A stretch of DNA of 38,505 nucleotides, from contig CAZLLE010000092.1 of the NCBI GenBank assembly GCA_964560425.1, forward strand, positions 1 through 38,505. Direction: 5' to 3'. Every line of letters begins with the position of its first letter. The first letter of the stretch is position 1. The stretch comes from CAZLLE01 sp964560425. Its GTDB lineage: Bacteria > Campylobacterota > Campylobacteria > Campylobacterales > QNZT01. Below are positions 1-8,725 of the stretch, piece by piece. Below the pieces are notes generated by a model. It was given only the letters and a program-made list of their open reading frames with translations. It made no database searches and had not been told where the DNA came from. Position numbers and translations under genes: made by a program.

Positions 1-291
1 GTCATAGGAACCAATGCTACAATAAAATCAAATCTTTATGAAATAGGTTTAAAAATAGGGCTTTTATTTCAAGTGCAAGATGATATTATTGACGCTACTA
101 TGAGCAGTGATGAGGCTGGTAAACCTACAGGGAATGATACTATCAAAAACTCTTTTACTAATTTATTAGGTATTGATGGTGCAATTAAAGAGAAAAATAT
201 ACTACTAAATGAACTATTTGATGATATTCAAAAACTTGATAAGAGATTAAAATATAAATTAGAAAATATTATAAATAGATACTTTAAATAA
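1..291 (+). CDS. ispA: Polyprenyl (farnesyl/geranyl) diphosphate synthase, 3' end only
   Basis: The reading frame is open from base 1 to the TAA at 289-291, so the gene begins before the window and only about 96 C-terminal residues are present. They include FQVQDDIID, the second aspartate-rich motif of trans-isoprenyl diphosphate synthases, which binds the Mg2+-diphosphate of IPP, followed by a short KPTGND stretch typical of the IspA C-terminus. The enzyme condenses DMAPP/GPP with IPP in the cytoplasm to feed quinone and undecaprenyl carrier synthesis. A GTG at 73 is internal and not the real start. As I recall, ispA next to tkt is also the order in Campylobacter. IspA rather than a longer-chain synthase is a family-level guess. 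Confidence 0.85.
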   Translation, partial: VIGTNATIKSNLYEIGLKIGLLFQVQDDIIDATMSSDEAGKPTGNDTIKNSFTNLLGIDGAIKEKNILLNELFDDIQKLDKRLKYKLENIINRYFK

Positions 292-319
292 TAAAATAAC
301 ACTAGGGGAAAATAATAGA

Positions 320-2299
320 ATGAGAGATAATAAAATACTTTCTAAAATGGCAAATACAATAAGATTTTTATCAGCAGACATGGTACAAGCTGCAAATAGT
401 GGGCATCCTGGTGCTCCTATGGGACTTGCAGATATTGTTACAGTTCTTAGTAGCCACCTCAATCATAATCCAAAAAATCCAAAATGGTTAAATAGAGATA
501 GATTAGTATTTAGTGGTGGACATGCTAGTGCATTAATTTACTCTTCTCTTCACCTTTGGGGATATGATATTAGTTTAGAAGATTTGAAAAATTTTAGACA
601 AGTTGGAAGTAAAACACCGGGACATCCTGAATATGGTGATGTTCCTGGAGTAGAGATTACTACTGGACCTTTGGGACAGGGTGTTGCAAATTCTGTTGGT
701 TTTGCTATGAGTGCAAAGTATGCTGGAAAGTTACTCAATAGTGAGACAGCAAAATTAATTGATCATAAAGTTTACTGTTTGTGTGGTGATGGTGATTTGG
801 AAGAGGGTATTAGTTATGAGGCATGCTCTCTTGCGGGACATAATAATCTTGATAATTTAGTTCTTATATATGATTCAAATGGTATTACAATTGAGGGTAG
901 TACAGATATCTCTATTAGTGAAAATATTAAACAGAGATTTGAAGCTCAGGGTTGGAAAGTTTATAGAATTGATGGACATGATTATAATGAGATTGACTCT
1001 GTATTAGAGAATACAAAAAAGCAGTGTAAACCAGTTTTGATTATTGCTGAGACAATTATTGCAAAAGGTGCTGATAAATTAGAGGGATCACATAACTCAC
1101 ATGGTGCTCCTTTAGGTGATGAAGAGATTGCTAATTCTAAGAAAAAAGCTGGTTTTGATCCTGATAAGAGATTTGCAATAGATAAAGATGTTTTGAGTGA
1201 ATTTAGAAGTGCTGTTAGTGAAGGTGATATTAAAGAGAGAGCTTGGAAAAAGCTTATAAATGATGTTCCTTTAGTTGAGCAGAGTGCTACGCTTGATACA
1301 CTTTTGAATCCAGATACTTCTAGAATCCAATGGCCGAAGTATGAGGCTGGAAAAGGTGTTGCAACACGAGATAGTAATGGTCAAATTCTAAATGCAATTG
1401 CAAAAGCTCTTCCTGGTTTTATTGGTGGTAGTGCTGATCTTGGTCCTTCTAATAAATCGGTTCTTAATGGTATGGGTGATTTCCCCAATGGTAGAAATAT
1501 TCATTTTGGAATTAGAGAACATGCTATGGGTGCAATTACAAATGCTATGGCTTTGTATGGTCTATTTGTCCCTTATAGTGCGACATTTTTTGTATTTAGT
1601 GATTATATGAAACCAGCAGTTAGAATTGCTGCTTTAATGGGAATTAAAAACTATTTTGTTTGGACTCATGATAGTATTGGTGTTGGAGAAGATGGTCCTA
1701 CTCATCAGCCGATTGAACATTTAAGTCAATTTAGAGCATTACCGAACTTTTATACCTTTAGACCAGCAGATGCAACAGAAAATGTAGCTTGTTGGAAGAA
1801 GGCATTAGAACTAAATGCTCCATGTGGATTTGTTTTAAGTCGTCAAAAACTTGAGACTCTTAAAGATAGAGTAGCTTTTGGAGATGCAAGTCATGGTGGT
1901 TATATGGTGAAAAAAAGAGAGAATGCTACAGTAACTATTATGGCAACTGGTAGCGAATTGATGCCTTCTCTTAAAGCAGCATGTCATTTAGAGTTAGCTG
2001 GTATTAACGCAAATGTAGTAAGTATCCCATGTTTTGAACTTTTTAATGAACAAAGTAGTGAGTATAAAGAGAATGTTATTGATCCAAATACAAAAGTTTT
2101 AGCTGTTGAAGCTGCAAGTGGTGTTGAATGGTATAGATATGCCGATGATGTACTATGTATGAACTCTTTTGGTGCTAGTGGTGATGCAAATAAGCTTTTT
2201 GCAAAATTTGGATTTACTATTAAGGGTATCAAGAAGAGAGTCTTTGAGATGATCAAAAAAGATTATGTAGAGACAGAAATTGAGGGGTGTAAGTACTAA
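320..2299 (+). CDS. tkt: Transketolase
   Basis: A 659-residue protein of normal family length. It moves two-carbon ketol units between sugar phosphates using thiamine diphosphate (non-oxidative pentose phosphate pathway, or carbon fixation cycles). Visible hallmarks are the N-terminal NSGHPGAPMG substrate/TPP segment, the TPP-Mg2+ motif GDGDLEEG (G156-D159), SHNSHGAPLGD near residue 260, and the second-half FGIREHAMG segment carrying the catalytic Glu. The ATG follows an AGGGGAA ribosome binding site and lies 28 nt after the ispA stop, so the two are probably co-transcribed. Confidence 0.97.
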   Translation: MRDNKILSKMANTIRFLSADMVQAANSGHPGAPMGLADIVTVLSSHLNHNPKNPKWLNRDRLVFSGGHASALIYSSLHLWGYDISLEDLKNFRQVGSKTPGHPEYGDVPGVEITTGPLGQGVANSVGFAMSAKYAGKLLNSETAKLIDHKVYCLCGDGDLEEGISYEACSLAGHNNLDNLVLIYDSNGITIEGSTDISISENIKQRFEAQGWKVYRIDGHDYNEIDSVLENTKKQCKPVLIIAETIIAKGADKLEGSHNSHGAPLGDEEIANSKKKAGFDPDKRFAIDKDVLSEFRSAVSEGDIKERAWKKLINDVPLVEQSATLDTLLNPDTSRIQWPKYEAGKGVATRDSNGQILNAIAKALPGFIGGSADLGPSNKSVLNGMGDFPNGRNIHFGIREHAMGAITNAMALYGLFVPYSATFFVFSDYMKPAVRIAALMGIKNYFVWTHDSIGVGEDGPTHQPIEHLSQFRALPNFYTFRPADATENVACWKKALELNAPCGFVLSRQKLETLKDRVAFGDASHGGYMVKKRENATVTIMATGSELMPSLKAACHLELAGINANVVSIPCFELFNEQSSEYKENVIDPNTKVLAVEAASGVEWYRYADDVLCMNSFGASGDANKLFAKFGFTIKGIKKRVFEMIKKDYVETEIEGCKY

Positions 2300-2337
2300 C
2301 ACAACAATAACTTTATAATATAATTTAAGGGTGATAT

Positions 2338-3912
2338 ATGATAAAAATTGGACTACTAGTTGATTGTGATGAAATTGAGGCTTGGTTTTATAAAGCGATT
2401 GAAAGATTAGTAGAGTCTGATTTTGTTGATATTTCGCTTGTTGTAAAGATTAAAAATAGAGAAGATAGTAAAGACTATTTTCTCTATAATAAATTAAGAG
2501 CTTTTGATAGAAAACTTTTTAAGCAGAAGCCAGATGCTGAAGCACCTGTAGATTTTAGTCTGCTTCTTTCTCATATTCAAACTATAGATAATATTAATAG
2601 AATAAAAGACTTTAAACTCGATCTGCTTGTTTATGGTGGAAATCAAGTTTTAGATCAGAATATACTAAATAGTACTAAATATGGTGTTTGGGGATATCAT
2701 TTTGGTGATTTTCGTAGTAGTAGGGGAAATAGTAATGGTTTTTGGGAGTCTATTAATAATATTCCTGAGACTGGAATTTCACTCCAAATACTTAATAGTG
2801 AGCTTGGTGGTGGTCAAATTCTTTATGAGTCATGGGGACTCACACAACAAGTATCTCCAAATAAAAATATTAATTTTCTAAAATGGCTTGCGACTCCATT
2901 TTTAATGCGAACTTTAAAAAGATTGCATATTTTGGGTAAAGATAAATTTTTTGAAGAGATCAAAAAGTTTGATAAAGGGTATGAATTTTATAATTATCCT
3001 CTCTATAAAAAGCCTAATAATTTACAGACAATCATTCCATTTGCTAAATATCTTTATAAATTTTCAAAAAGAATGTTTATAAAAACTTTTTTTCATGATG
3101 AGTGGTTTCTTATGTATTGTCTTGATCCAAAAAAGAGTAGAAGTTTAATAAATTATAAAAAAATAGTATCTCCCAAAGGTATATTGTGGGCAGATCCACA
3201 TGTTGTTCAAGAAGATGATAAATATTTTATTTTTGTAGAGGAGATGCCCTATAAAAGTAATAAAGGACATCTTGCTGTTATTGAGATGAATAAAGATGGT
3301 AAGATAAAAGAGTCTGTGAAAATTTTAGATAGACCTTATCATCTCTCATATCCTGCAATTTATAATATAAAAGGTAAATATTATATGATTCCTGAGAGTG
3401 GAGCAAATCGTACAATTGAAGTTTATGAGAGTGTTAATTTTCCTTATGAGTGGAAATTTAAGATGAATTTAATGGAAAATATAAAAAGTGCAGATGCAAC
3501 AATTCTTTATTATAATAATAAATATTGGTTATTTGTAAATATTGATGAAGATGAGGGATCTCTTCTTTATAATGAGCTATTTTTATTTTATAGTGATGAT
3601 TTTTTAACTCAAGATTGGACTCCTCATCCTCTTAATCCTATAGTCTCAGATGTAAAATCTTCTCGTCCTGCTGGAAAGATTTTTATGGAAAATGGTAGGC
3701 TTATTCGCCCCTCTCAAAACTCATCTGTAAGGTATGGTTATGGAACCTCTTTTAATGAGATTATTGTACTAAATGAGAAGCAATATGAGGAGCAGGAAGT
3801 CGGCTCTATTTTACCTCATTGGGATCAATCTATAGGTGGTGTACACACTTTTAATAGCCAAGGTGACTTAACTCTTATTGATGCTTGGGGGCTTAGAAAT
3901 AAGCTACTTTAA
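2338..3912 (+). CDS. Formyltransferase-like domain fused to a propeller-like glycosyl-transfer domain
   Basis: A 524-residue protein with two parts. Residues about 1-200 resemble the formyl_trans_N fold: a Rossmann-like start (IKIGLLVDC), a stretch resembling the hinge before the active site, and GYHFGDFRSSRG around H121, which occupies the place of the family N-x-H...RG signature, although the usual Asn is not there. Residues about 280-520 contain repeated blade-like units (WADPH at 284-288, YPAIY, SADATI, SSRPAG) resembling the N-terminal domain of glucosamine inositolphosphorylceramide transferase and five-bladed propeller glycosidase-like proteins. A role in modifying a cell-surface sugar fits the glycan locus that starts 315 nt downstream, but the substrate is unknown. 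AAGGGTG lies ahead of the ATG. Confidence 0.6.
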   Translation: MIKIGLLVDCDEIEAWFYKAIERLVESDFVDISLVVKIKNREDSKDYFLYNKLRAFDRKLFKQKPDAEAPVDFSLLLSHIQTIDNINRIKDFKLDLLVYGGNQVLDQNILNSTKYGVWGYHFGDFRSSRGNSNGFWESINNIPETGISLQILNSELGGGQILYESWGLTQQVSPNKNINFLKWLATPFLMRTLKRLHILGKDKFFEEIKKFDKGYEFYNYPLYKKPNNLQTIIPFAKYLYKFSKRMFIKTFFHDEWFLMYCLDPKKSRSLINYKKIVSPKGILWADPHVVQEDDKYFIFVEEMPYKSNKGHLAVIEMNKDGKIKESVKILDRPYHLSYPAIYNIKGKYYMIPESGANRTIEVYESVNFPYEWKFKMNLMENIKSADATILYYNNKYWLFVNIDEDEGSLLYNELFLFYSDDFLTQDWTPHPLNPIVSDVKSSRPAGKIFMENGRLIRPSQNSSVRYGYGTSFNEIIVLNEKQYEEQEVGSILPHWDQSIGGVHTFNSQGDLTLIDAWGLRNKLL

Positions 3913-3925
3913 TTTACTTTGTTTT

Positions 3926-3978
3926 TAATATTTATATGTTTTTAAGGAAAAGTAAAGTATATAAATATTATTTTTTTT
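3926..3978 (+). terminator. AT-only hairpin with T8 tract
   Basis: The 12-nt arms taatatttatat (3926-3937) and atataaatatta (3959-3970) are perfectly complementary, with a 21-nt loop, followed directly by eight T residues (3971-3978). The position just after the formyltransferase-like gene fits an intrinsic terminator. The stem is pure A/T and therefore weak. A second possible pairing, tttacttt (3913-3920) with aaagtaaa (3949-3956), crosses it and would compete. Confidence 0.45.
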
Positions 3979-4227
3979 GTTATCTAGGATTTATTATACA
4001 TTTATTTCACAATTTTCTTTTATACTCTATAAAAATTATGTGCTACTAGACGATATAGTTTTTTAGTTGTCTTGGTAAAGTATGGATTATTATAATAGTA
4101 TTTAAGTTTTTTTGTGATAGGTTGATTTTAAGAAAAAATCCTGCTATATTAACTTAATGTAATTTATAATTTTTAAGATGATTACTAGCGAAAAAAAGTT
4201 TATTGAAGAGAAAGGTTATGAGTTATC
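3979..4227. other. AT-rich intergenic stretch ahead of the glycan locus
   Basis: Together with the preceding hairpin this forms the only gap over 300 nt in the window. No convincing gene was found. It holds a good sigma70-type promoter (4122-4150), a second TATAAT at 4165-4170, a 17-codon ORF (4178-4231), and a 19-nt motif (4190-4208) that recurs upstream of the wza-like gene. Confidence 0.6.
4122..4150 (+). promoter_or_regulatory. Sigma70-type promoter for the polysaccharide locus
   Basis: TTGATT (4122-4127) and TATATT (4145-4150) are separated by exactly 17 nt, and a TG at 4142-4143 makes the -10 an extended element (TGcTATATT). Transcription would begin near 4157, giving a leader of about 70 nt before the first glycosyltransferase. 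It is the best promoter match seen in the window. Assignment is from sequence alone. Confidence 0.55.
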
Positions 4228-4231
4228 ATGA
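4178..4231 (+). CDS. 17-codon leader ORF or gene remnant before the glycosyltransferase
   Basis: ATG at 4178 encodes MITSEKKFIEEKGYELS and ends in a TGA that overlaps the ATG of the next gene (ATGA, 4228-4231). This would allow translational coupling, and the next gene's own ribosome binding site is poorly placed (AAAGG about 13 nt away). No strong ribosome binding site precedes this ORF. It may be a leader peptide, the tail of a decayed gene, or chance. Confidence 0.2.
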   Translation: MITSEKKFIEEKGYELS

Positions 4232-5385
4232 AAACAGTTAATTTTTTAACAAGTCATTTTTTACCAGAGAATACGGCTGGCACAAATAGGGTTCTCTCGT
4301 ATGTTAAAGAATTAGAGAAAAAGTATAAAGTTAATGTAGTTTGTTTAACAGAAAGAGGTAAACATGAAAAAGAAGAGAGAGTACATTATAGTGACAATAT
4401 TGATATCTACTATGTAAATCAAAAAGAGTATGATACTGAGAAGTTTTTCTCTCGTGCTCTTTGGGAGATGAAATTTACAATGAATTTGGTCAAAAGGGCA
4501 AAATTAATTCCCTCTGATGTTACTATTGCTACTTCCCCTTTTATGTTTATAATTCCTGTGTTAGCACTCTCTGATAAACAGAGTAAAAAAATTATTGATA
4601 TTCGAGATATTACATGGGAATATATTGATGCTAATAGTAAATTTAAAAAACTTCTTAAAGGTGCAATTGCACGACTTATGCAAAGTTCAATCAATATGTA
4701 TGATTTTGTCTGTGTTACTAATACTTTTGAACAAGATTGGGTTAATACCAATACAAGAAATAGAAATATGCAACAAATTTCTAATGGTATAGAGATACAA
4801 AAATTTAAAGAGTTAACTCAGATTGAGATTAACAAGGATATCCCCTTTACTATCACCTATATCGGTAATATTGCTATAGGTCAAAATGTAAAAATTTTGG
4901 TAGATGGTGCCAAGAATTTGCCGGGGGTGAAGGTTAATATTGTTGGTGAGGGTACTCTTTATAGGACTCTAAAAGAGTATGTGGAGTTAAATAAAATTAC
5001 TAATATTGAGTTTTTTGGTAAGGTTGATCGTAGTGAGATTGTAAATTTTTACCAAAATAGTAGTGTGTTATATGCTCAACTAGATGAACATTTTAAAACA
5101 GCTATGCCATCAAAACTTTATGAATATGCTTCAACGGGTCTTCCAATTATTTATGGTGGAATAGGGGAAGCTGTAAAGTTTGTAAATAGACTTGAAAATG
5201 CAGTTACAATTCCTCCTAATAATCCAAAAATTTTAAGAGAAACCATTCTAAGCTTTAAAGATACAGCATTTGCCATATCTCATAAAAATAGAAGATTTGT
5301 TGAGAATAATTTTATTAGAGAGATAGAGAGTGCAAAATTAGTCGATATAGTTGATGAATTAATTAATTTGAAAGAGGAAAAATGA
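4228..5385 (+). CDS. Glycosyltransferase family 4 (WbuB-like)
   Basis: A 385-residue GT-B fold glycosyltransferase. The N-terminus (FLTSHFLPENTAGTNR) is typical of the acceptor-domain loop of WbuB/WcaI-like GT4 enzymes. The C-terminal half carries the donor-binding region: TYIGNIAIGQN, VNIVGEG, then AMPSKLYEYASTGLPIIYGG, in which the Glu of the E-x7-E-like segment sits. It should add one sugar to the lipid-linked repeat unit at the inner membrane face. First gene of the locus; galE follows with an ATGA overlap at 5382. The sugar specificity cannot be read from the sequence. Confidence 0.85.
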   Translation: MKTVNFLTSHFLPENTAGTNRVLSYVKELEKKYKVNVVCLTERGKHEKEERVHYSDNIDIYYVNQKEYDTEKFFSRALWEMKFTMNLVKRAKLIPSDVTIATSPFMFIIPVLALSDKQSKKIIDIRDITWEYIDANSKFKKLLKGAIARLMQSSINMYDFVCVTNTFEQDWVNTNTRNRNMQQISNGIEIQKFKELTQIEINKDIPFTITYIGNIAIGQNVKILVDGAKNLPGVKVNIVGEGTLYRTLKEYVELNKITNIEFFGKVDRSEIVNFYQNSSVLYAQLDEHFKTAMPSKLYEYASTGLPIIYGGIGEAVKFVNRLENAVTIPPNNPKILRETILSFKDTAFAISHKNRRFVENNFIREIESAKLVDIVDELINLKEEK

Positions 5386-6362
5386 ATATTTTGATAAATG
5401 GTGGTGCGGGATACATAGGTAGTCATGTTCTTAAGCAATTAGGAGAAGAGGGTAAGCATAATCTTAGCGTAATTGATAATTTGGTTACTGGGTTTGAAGA
5501 TGCAATTACTTATGGAGAGTTTATCAATGCTGATTTGAGTGATTATGATGCTATTGATAAGATTTTTGAAGAGAAAAAATTTGATGCAGTTATACATTTT
5601 GCAGCAAGTTTGGTTGTTCCTGAGAGTGTAAGTGATCCTTTAAAATATTATATGAATAATACAGCTAATACTGCAAATGTGATTCGATTATGTATTAAGC
5701 ATAATGTTAATAAATTTATTTTCTCCTCTACTGCGGCTACTTATGGCGAACCAGATGCTGATCAGATTCCTGTAAAAGAGACAACACCTACTGCTCCAAT
5801 TAATCCGTATGGTAGTAGTAAACTTATGAGTGAGACAGTTTTAAAAGATACTGCAGCAGCTTTCAAAGATTTTAATTATATTGCACTTCGTTATTTTAAT
5901 GTTGCTGGGGCAAGTATAGATGGTAAAATTGGTCAATCTACTCTAAATGCAACACACCTTATTAAAGTAGCAGCAGAAACAGCACTTGGTAAACGAGAAA
6001 AGATGTTTGTTTTTGGTGATGATTATAATACTCCTGATGGTACTTGTATTAGAGATTATATTCATGTTGAAGATTTAGCTTCTGCTCACTTAAAAGCATT
6101 AGATTATTTAGAAGAGCATAATGAGAGTAATATCTTTAATTGTGGTTATGGACATGGTTTTAGTGTCAAGGAGGTACTTGATACTATGAGAAAAGTTAGT
6201 GGTGTTGATTTTGTCGCTGATATGAGAGATAGAAGAGCAGGTGATCCTGCTATTTTGATCTCTGATAATAGTAAAATTAGATCTATTATGCAGTGGGAAC
6301 CAAAATATGATGATCTTGAACTTATTTGTAAAACTGCTTTGGAGTGGGAAAGAAAAATATGA
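5382..6362 (+). CDS. galE: UDP-glucose 4-epimerase
   Basis: A 326-residue extended short-chain dehydrogenase. It has the NAD-binding GGAGYIGSHV (G7-V16), the SSTAATYGEP segment, the catalytic YxxxK pair (Y143, K147 in NPYGSSK), and the substrate-domain RYFNVAGA and RDYIHVEDLA motifs of GalE. It interconverts UDP-Glc and UDP-Gal, and in some members UDP-GlcNAc and UDP-GalNAc. Its place between glycan genes suggests precursor supply for the surface polysaccharide rather than galactose catabolism. It overlaps both neighbours by 4 nt (ATGA), which indicates translational coupling. Confidence 0.95.
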   Translation: MNILINGGAGYIGSHVLKQLGEEGKHNLSVIDNLVTGFEDAITYGEFINADLSDYDAIDKIFEEKKFDAVIHFAASLVVPESVSDPLKYYMNNTANTANVIRLCIKHNVNKFIFSSTAATYGEPDADQIPVKETTPTAPINPYGSSKLMSETVLKDTAAAFKDFNYIALRYFNVAGASIDGKIGQSTLNATHLIKVAAETALGKREKMFVFGDDYNTPDGTCIRDYIHVEDLASAHLKALDYLEEHNESNIFNCGYGHGFSVKEVLDTMRKVSGVDFVADMRDRRAGDPAILISDNSKIRSIMQWEPKYDDLELICKTALEWERKI

Positions 6363-7492
6363 AGAAGGTAATGCTTGTTTTTGGAACACGACCTGAAGCA
6401 ATTAAGATGGCTCCATTAGTCAAAGAGTTCCAAAACTCTAGTGATTTTGAAACTTTAGTTTGTGTAACTGCTCAACATAGAGAGATGCTTGATCAAGTAC
6501 TTGATCTATTTGAGATTGAACCAGAATATGATTTAAATGTCATGAAACCTGGTCAAGATTTGTATGAAGTAACTGCTAATATTTTATTGGGCTTAAAGCC
6601 AGTATTTGCAGAAGCTAAACCTGATATTGTATTGGTTCATGGTGATACTGCTACAACATTAGCCACATCTCTTGCTGCCTATTATCAAAAGATTGCTGTT
6701 GGACATGTAGAAGCTGGACTTAGAACTAATAATGTCTACTCTCCATGGCCAGAAGAGGGAAATCGTCAAGTTACAAGTAGGCTTACTACTTACCATTTTG
6801 CACCAACTTCTGAAAGTAAAGCTAACCTTTTGCGTGAAAATGTCGATCTAGACAATGTAATCATAACGGGTAATACCGTTATTGATGCACTGTTACGCGT
6901 TGTTTCAAAAATAGAGTCTGATAAAGATCTTGAAAACAGATTAAGAGAGACTATTTTGGACAAAGGTTATCATGTTAATAACTCCAAAAAGATGATATTG
7001 GTTACAGGGCATAGAAGAGAAAATTTTGGGCAAGGTTTTTTGAATATTTGTGAAGGGTTAAAAGAGTTGGCTATGTCATATCCTGATATAGATATTGTCT
7101 ATCCGGTTCACCTTAATCCAAATGTTCAAAAGCCTGTCAAAGAGATTCTCTCTTGTGTTGATAATATTTTCTTAATTGCTCCATTGGATTATGAACCTTT
7201 TGTCTATCTAATGAACTCCTCTTATTTTATTTTGACTGATAGTGGTGGTATTCAAGAAGAAGCACCATCTCTAGGCAAGCCCGTACTTGTTATGAGAGAT
7301 ACAACAGAGAGACCAGAGGCACTTAAAGCTGGTACAGTTAAGTTAGTGGGTACAGATAAAGAAAAAATTGTTACAGAGTGTAAAAATCTTTTTGATAATG
7401 AAGAGGTCTATCAAGCAATGTCGATGGCACATAACCCTTATGGTGATGGAAGAGCTTGTGAAAAAATAGTTGAGTATTTAAAAGGTAAGTAA
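6359..7492 (+). CDS. wecB: UDP-N-acetylglucosamine 2-epimerase (non-hydrolysing)
   Basis: Converts UDP-GlcNAc to UDP-ManNAc, the substrate of the next gene. Family motifs in order are FGTRPEAIKMAPL, AQHREMLDQVL, HGDTATTLATSLAA, HVEAGLRTNNVYSPWPEEGN, VTGHRREN and TDSGGIQEEAPSLGKPVL. I chose the ATG at 6359 over the GTG at 6344. The ATG overlaps the galE stop as ATGA and has a GTGGGAA ribosome binding site at 6344-6350, inside the longer frame. This gives 377 residues. Confidence 0.95.
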   Translation: MKKVMLVFGTRPEAIKMAPLVKEFQNSSDFETLVCVTAQHREMLDQVLDLFEIEPEYDLNVMKPGQDLYEVTANILLGLKPVFAEAKPDIVLVHGDTATTLATSLAAYYQKIAVGHVEAGLRTNNVYSPWPEEGNRQVTSRLTTYHFAPTSESKANLLRENVDLDNVIITGNTVIDALLRVVSKIESDKDLENRLRETILDKGYHVNNSKKMILVTGHRRENFGQGFLNICEGLKELAMSYPDIDIVYPVHLNPNVQKPVKEILSCVDNIFLIAPLDYEPFVYLMNSSYFILTDSGGIQEEAPSLGKPVLVMRDTTERPEALKAGTVKLVGTDKEKIVTECKNLFDNEEVYQAMSMAHNPYGDGRACEKIVEYLKGK

Positions 7493-8725
7493 ATGAGTAT
7501 TAAAAAAATTTGTGTGATGGGTTTAGGTTATATTGGTCTTCCCACGGCATCTTTATTGGCTAATAGAGGTTATGCAGTGCATGGTGTTGATGTTGTACAA
7601 AAGACGGTAGATATTATTAATCAAGGTAGAATACATATTGTAGAACCCGGATTAGATACATTTGTTCAATCTGCTGTAAAGTCTGGTAAATTAGTTGCTG
7701 ATATAAAGCCTACTGAAGCAGATATATTTATTGTAGCGGTGCCTACTCCTTTTAAAGATAATCATGTTCCAAATATTGATTATATTGTAAGTGCTACAAA
7801 ATCAATTGCTCCTTATATTAAAGAGGGGAATATCGTAATTTTAGAATCCACTTCACCCGTAGGAACTACAGATGTAATGGAGCAAACACTTAAAGATGTT
7901 GGTGTAGATGTAACAAAAATACATTTTGCACACTGTCCTGAGAGAGTTCTTCCTGGTAAAATTATGCATGAATTAGTACACAATGATAGAATTGTTGGAG
8001 GTACTACTTCAATAGCTACAAAAGTAACCGCAGATTTTTATAGAACATTTGTTGAAGGTGAAGTTTTAGAAACTGATGCTAGAACAGCAGAGATGGCTAA
8101 GTTGACTGAAAATAGTTTTAGAGATGTAAATATTGCATTTGCAAATGAACTTTCAATGCTTAGTGGTAAGTTTGGTATTGATGTTTGGGAGTTAATAGAG
8201 CTTTCTAATAGACATCCAAGAGTAAATATTTTACAACCTGGTTGTGGTGTTGGTGGACACTGTATTGCTGTTGATCCATGGTTTATTGTTGATGCTGCTA
8301 AAGGTGATGCAAAACTTATTAAAACAGCTAGAGAGACAAATGATTATAAATCTGAATGGGTTATTGAGAAGATTAAAAACAGTGCATTGCTTTTTGAAAA
8401 GAAGAGCGGTAAAAGAGCTAAAATAGCCTGTATGGGACTTGCATTTAAACCAGATATCGATGATCTTAGAGAGTCTCCTGCTCTATATATTACAAGAAGA
8501 TTATTTGCTGAAAAGTTAGATGTATTAGCAGTTGAGCCAAATATTAACTCATTTAGTGATTTTGCAATTACGGATTATAAAGAGGCGATTGATAAAGCAG
8601 ATATTATAGTATTTTTGGTTTCTCATAAAGAGTTCCAATCAATTAATATTGCATCAAATAAAGAGGTTTTAAGTTTTTGTAAACTTGATGTGAATATTAA
8701 AGATGTGGTTTTAGAGAAGAGCTAA
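7493..8725 (+). CDS. wecC: UDP-N-acetyl-D-mannosaminuronate (UDP-ManNAc) dehydrogenase
   Basis: A 410-residue UDP-sugar 6-dehydrogenase. The N-terminal NAD site is MGLGYIGLPTASLLANRG, the catalytic cysteine is C257 in GCGVGGHC, and the C-terminal UDP-binding domain contains MGLAFKPDIDDLRESPA. It oxidises UDP-ManNAc to UDP-ManNAcA with two NAD+. Its start directly follows the wecB stop. The wecB-wecC pair predicts a ManNAcA-containing, acidic glycan. A WbpO/WbpA-type specificity (UDP-GalNAc or UDP-GlcNAc) cannot be excluded, but adjacency to wecB favours ManNAc. Confidence 0.93.
   Translation: MSIKKICVMGLGYIGLPTASLLANRGYAVHGVDVVQKTVDIINQGRIHIVEPGLDTFVQSAVKSGKLVADIKPTEADIFIVAVPTPFKDNHVPNIDYIVSATKSIAPYIKEGNIVILESTSPVGTTDVMEQTLKDVGVDVTKIHFAHCPERVLPGKIMHELVHNDRIVGGTTSIATKVTADFYRTFVEGEVLETDARTAEMAKLTENSFRDVNIAFANELSMLSGKFGIDVWELIELSNRHPRVNILQPGCGVGGHCIAVDPWFIVDAAKGDAKLIKTARETNDYKSEWVIEKIKNSALLFEKKSGKRAKIACMGLAFKPDIDDLRESPALYITRRLFAEKLDVLAVEPNINSFSDFAITDYKEAIDKADIIVFLVSHKEFQSINIASNKEVLSFCKLDVNIKDVVLEKS

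Noticed and set aside
6344..6358. GTG at 6344 as the wecB start
   Set aside because: It is part of the ribosome binding site for the ATG at 6359, which overlaps the galE stop as ATGA.
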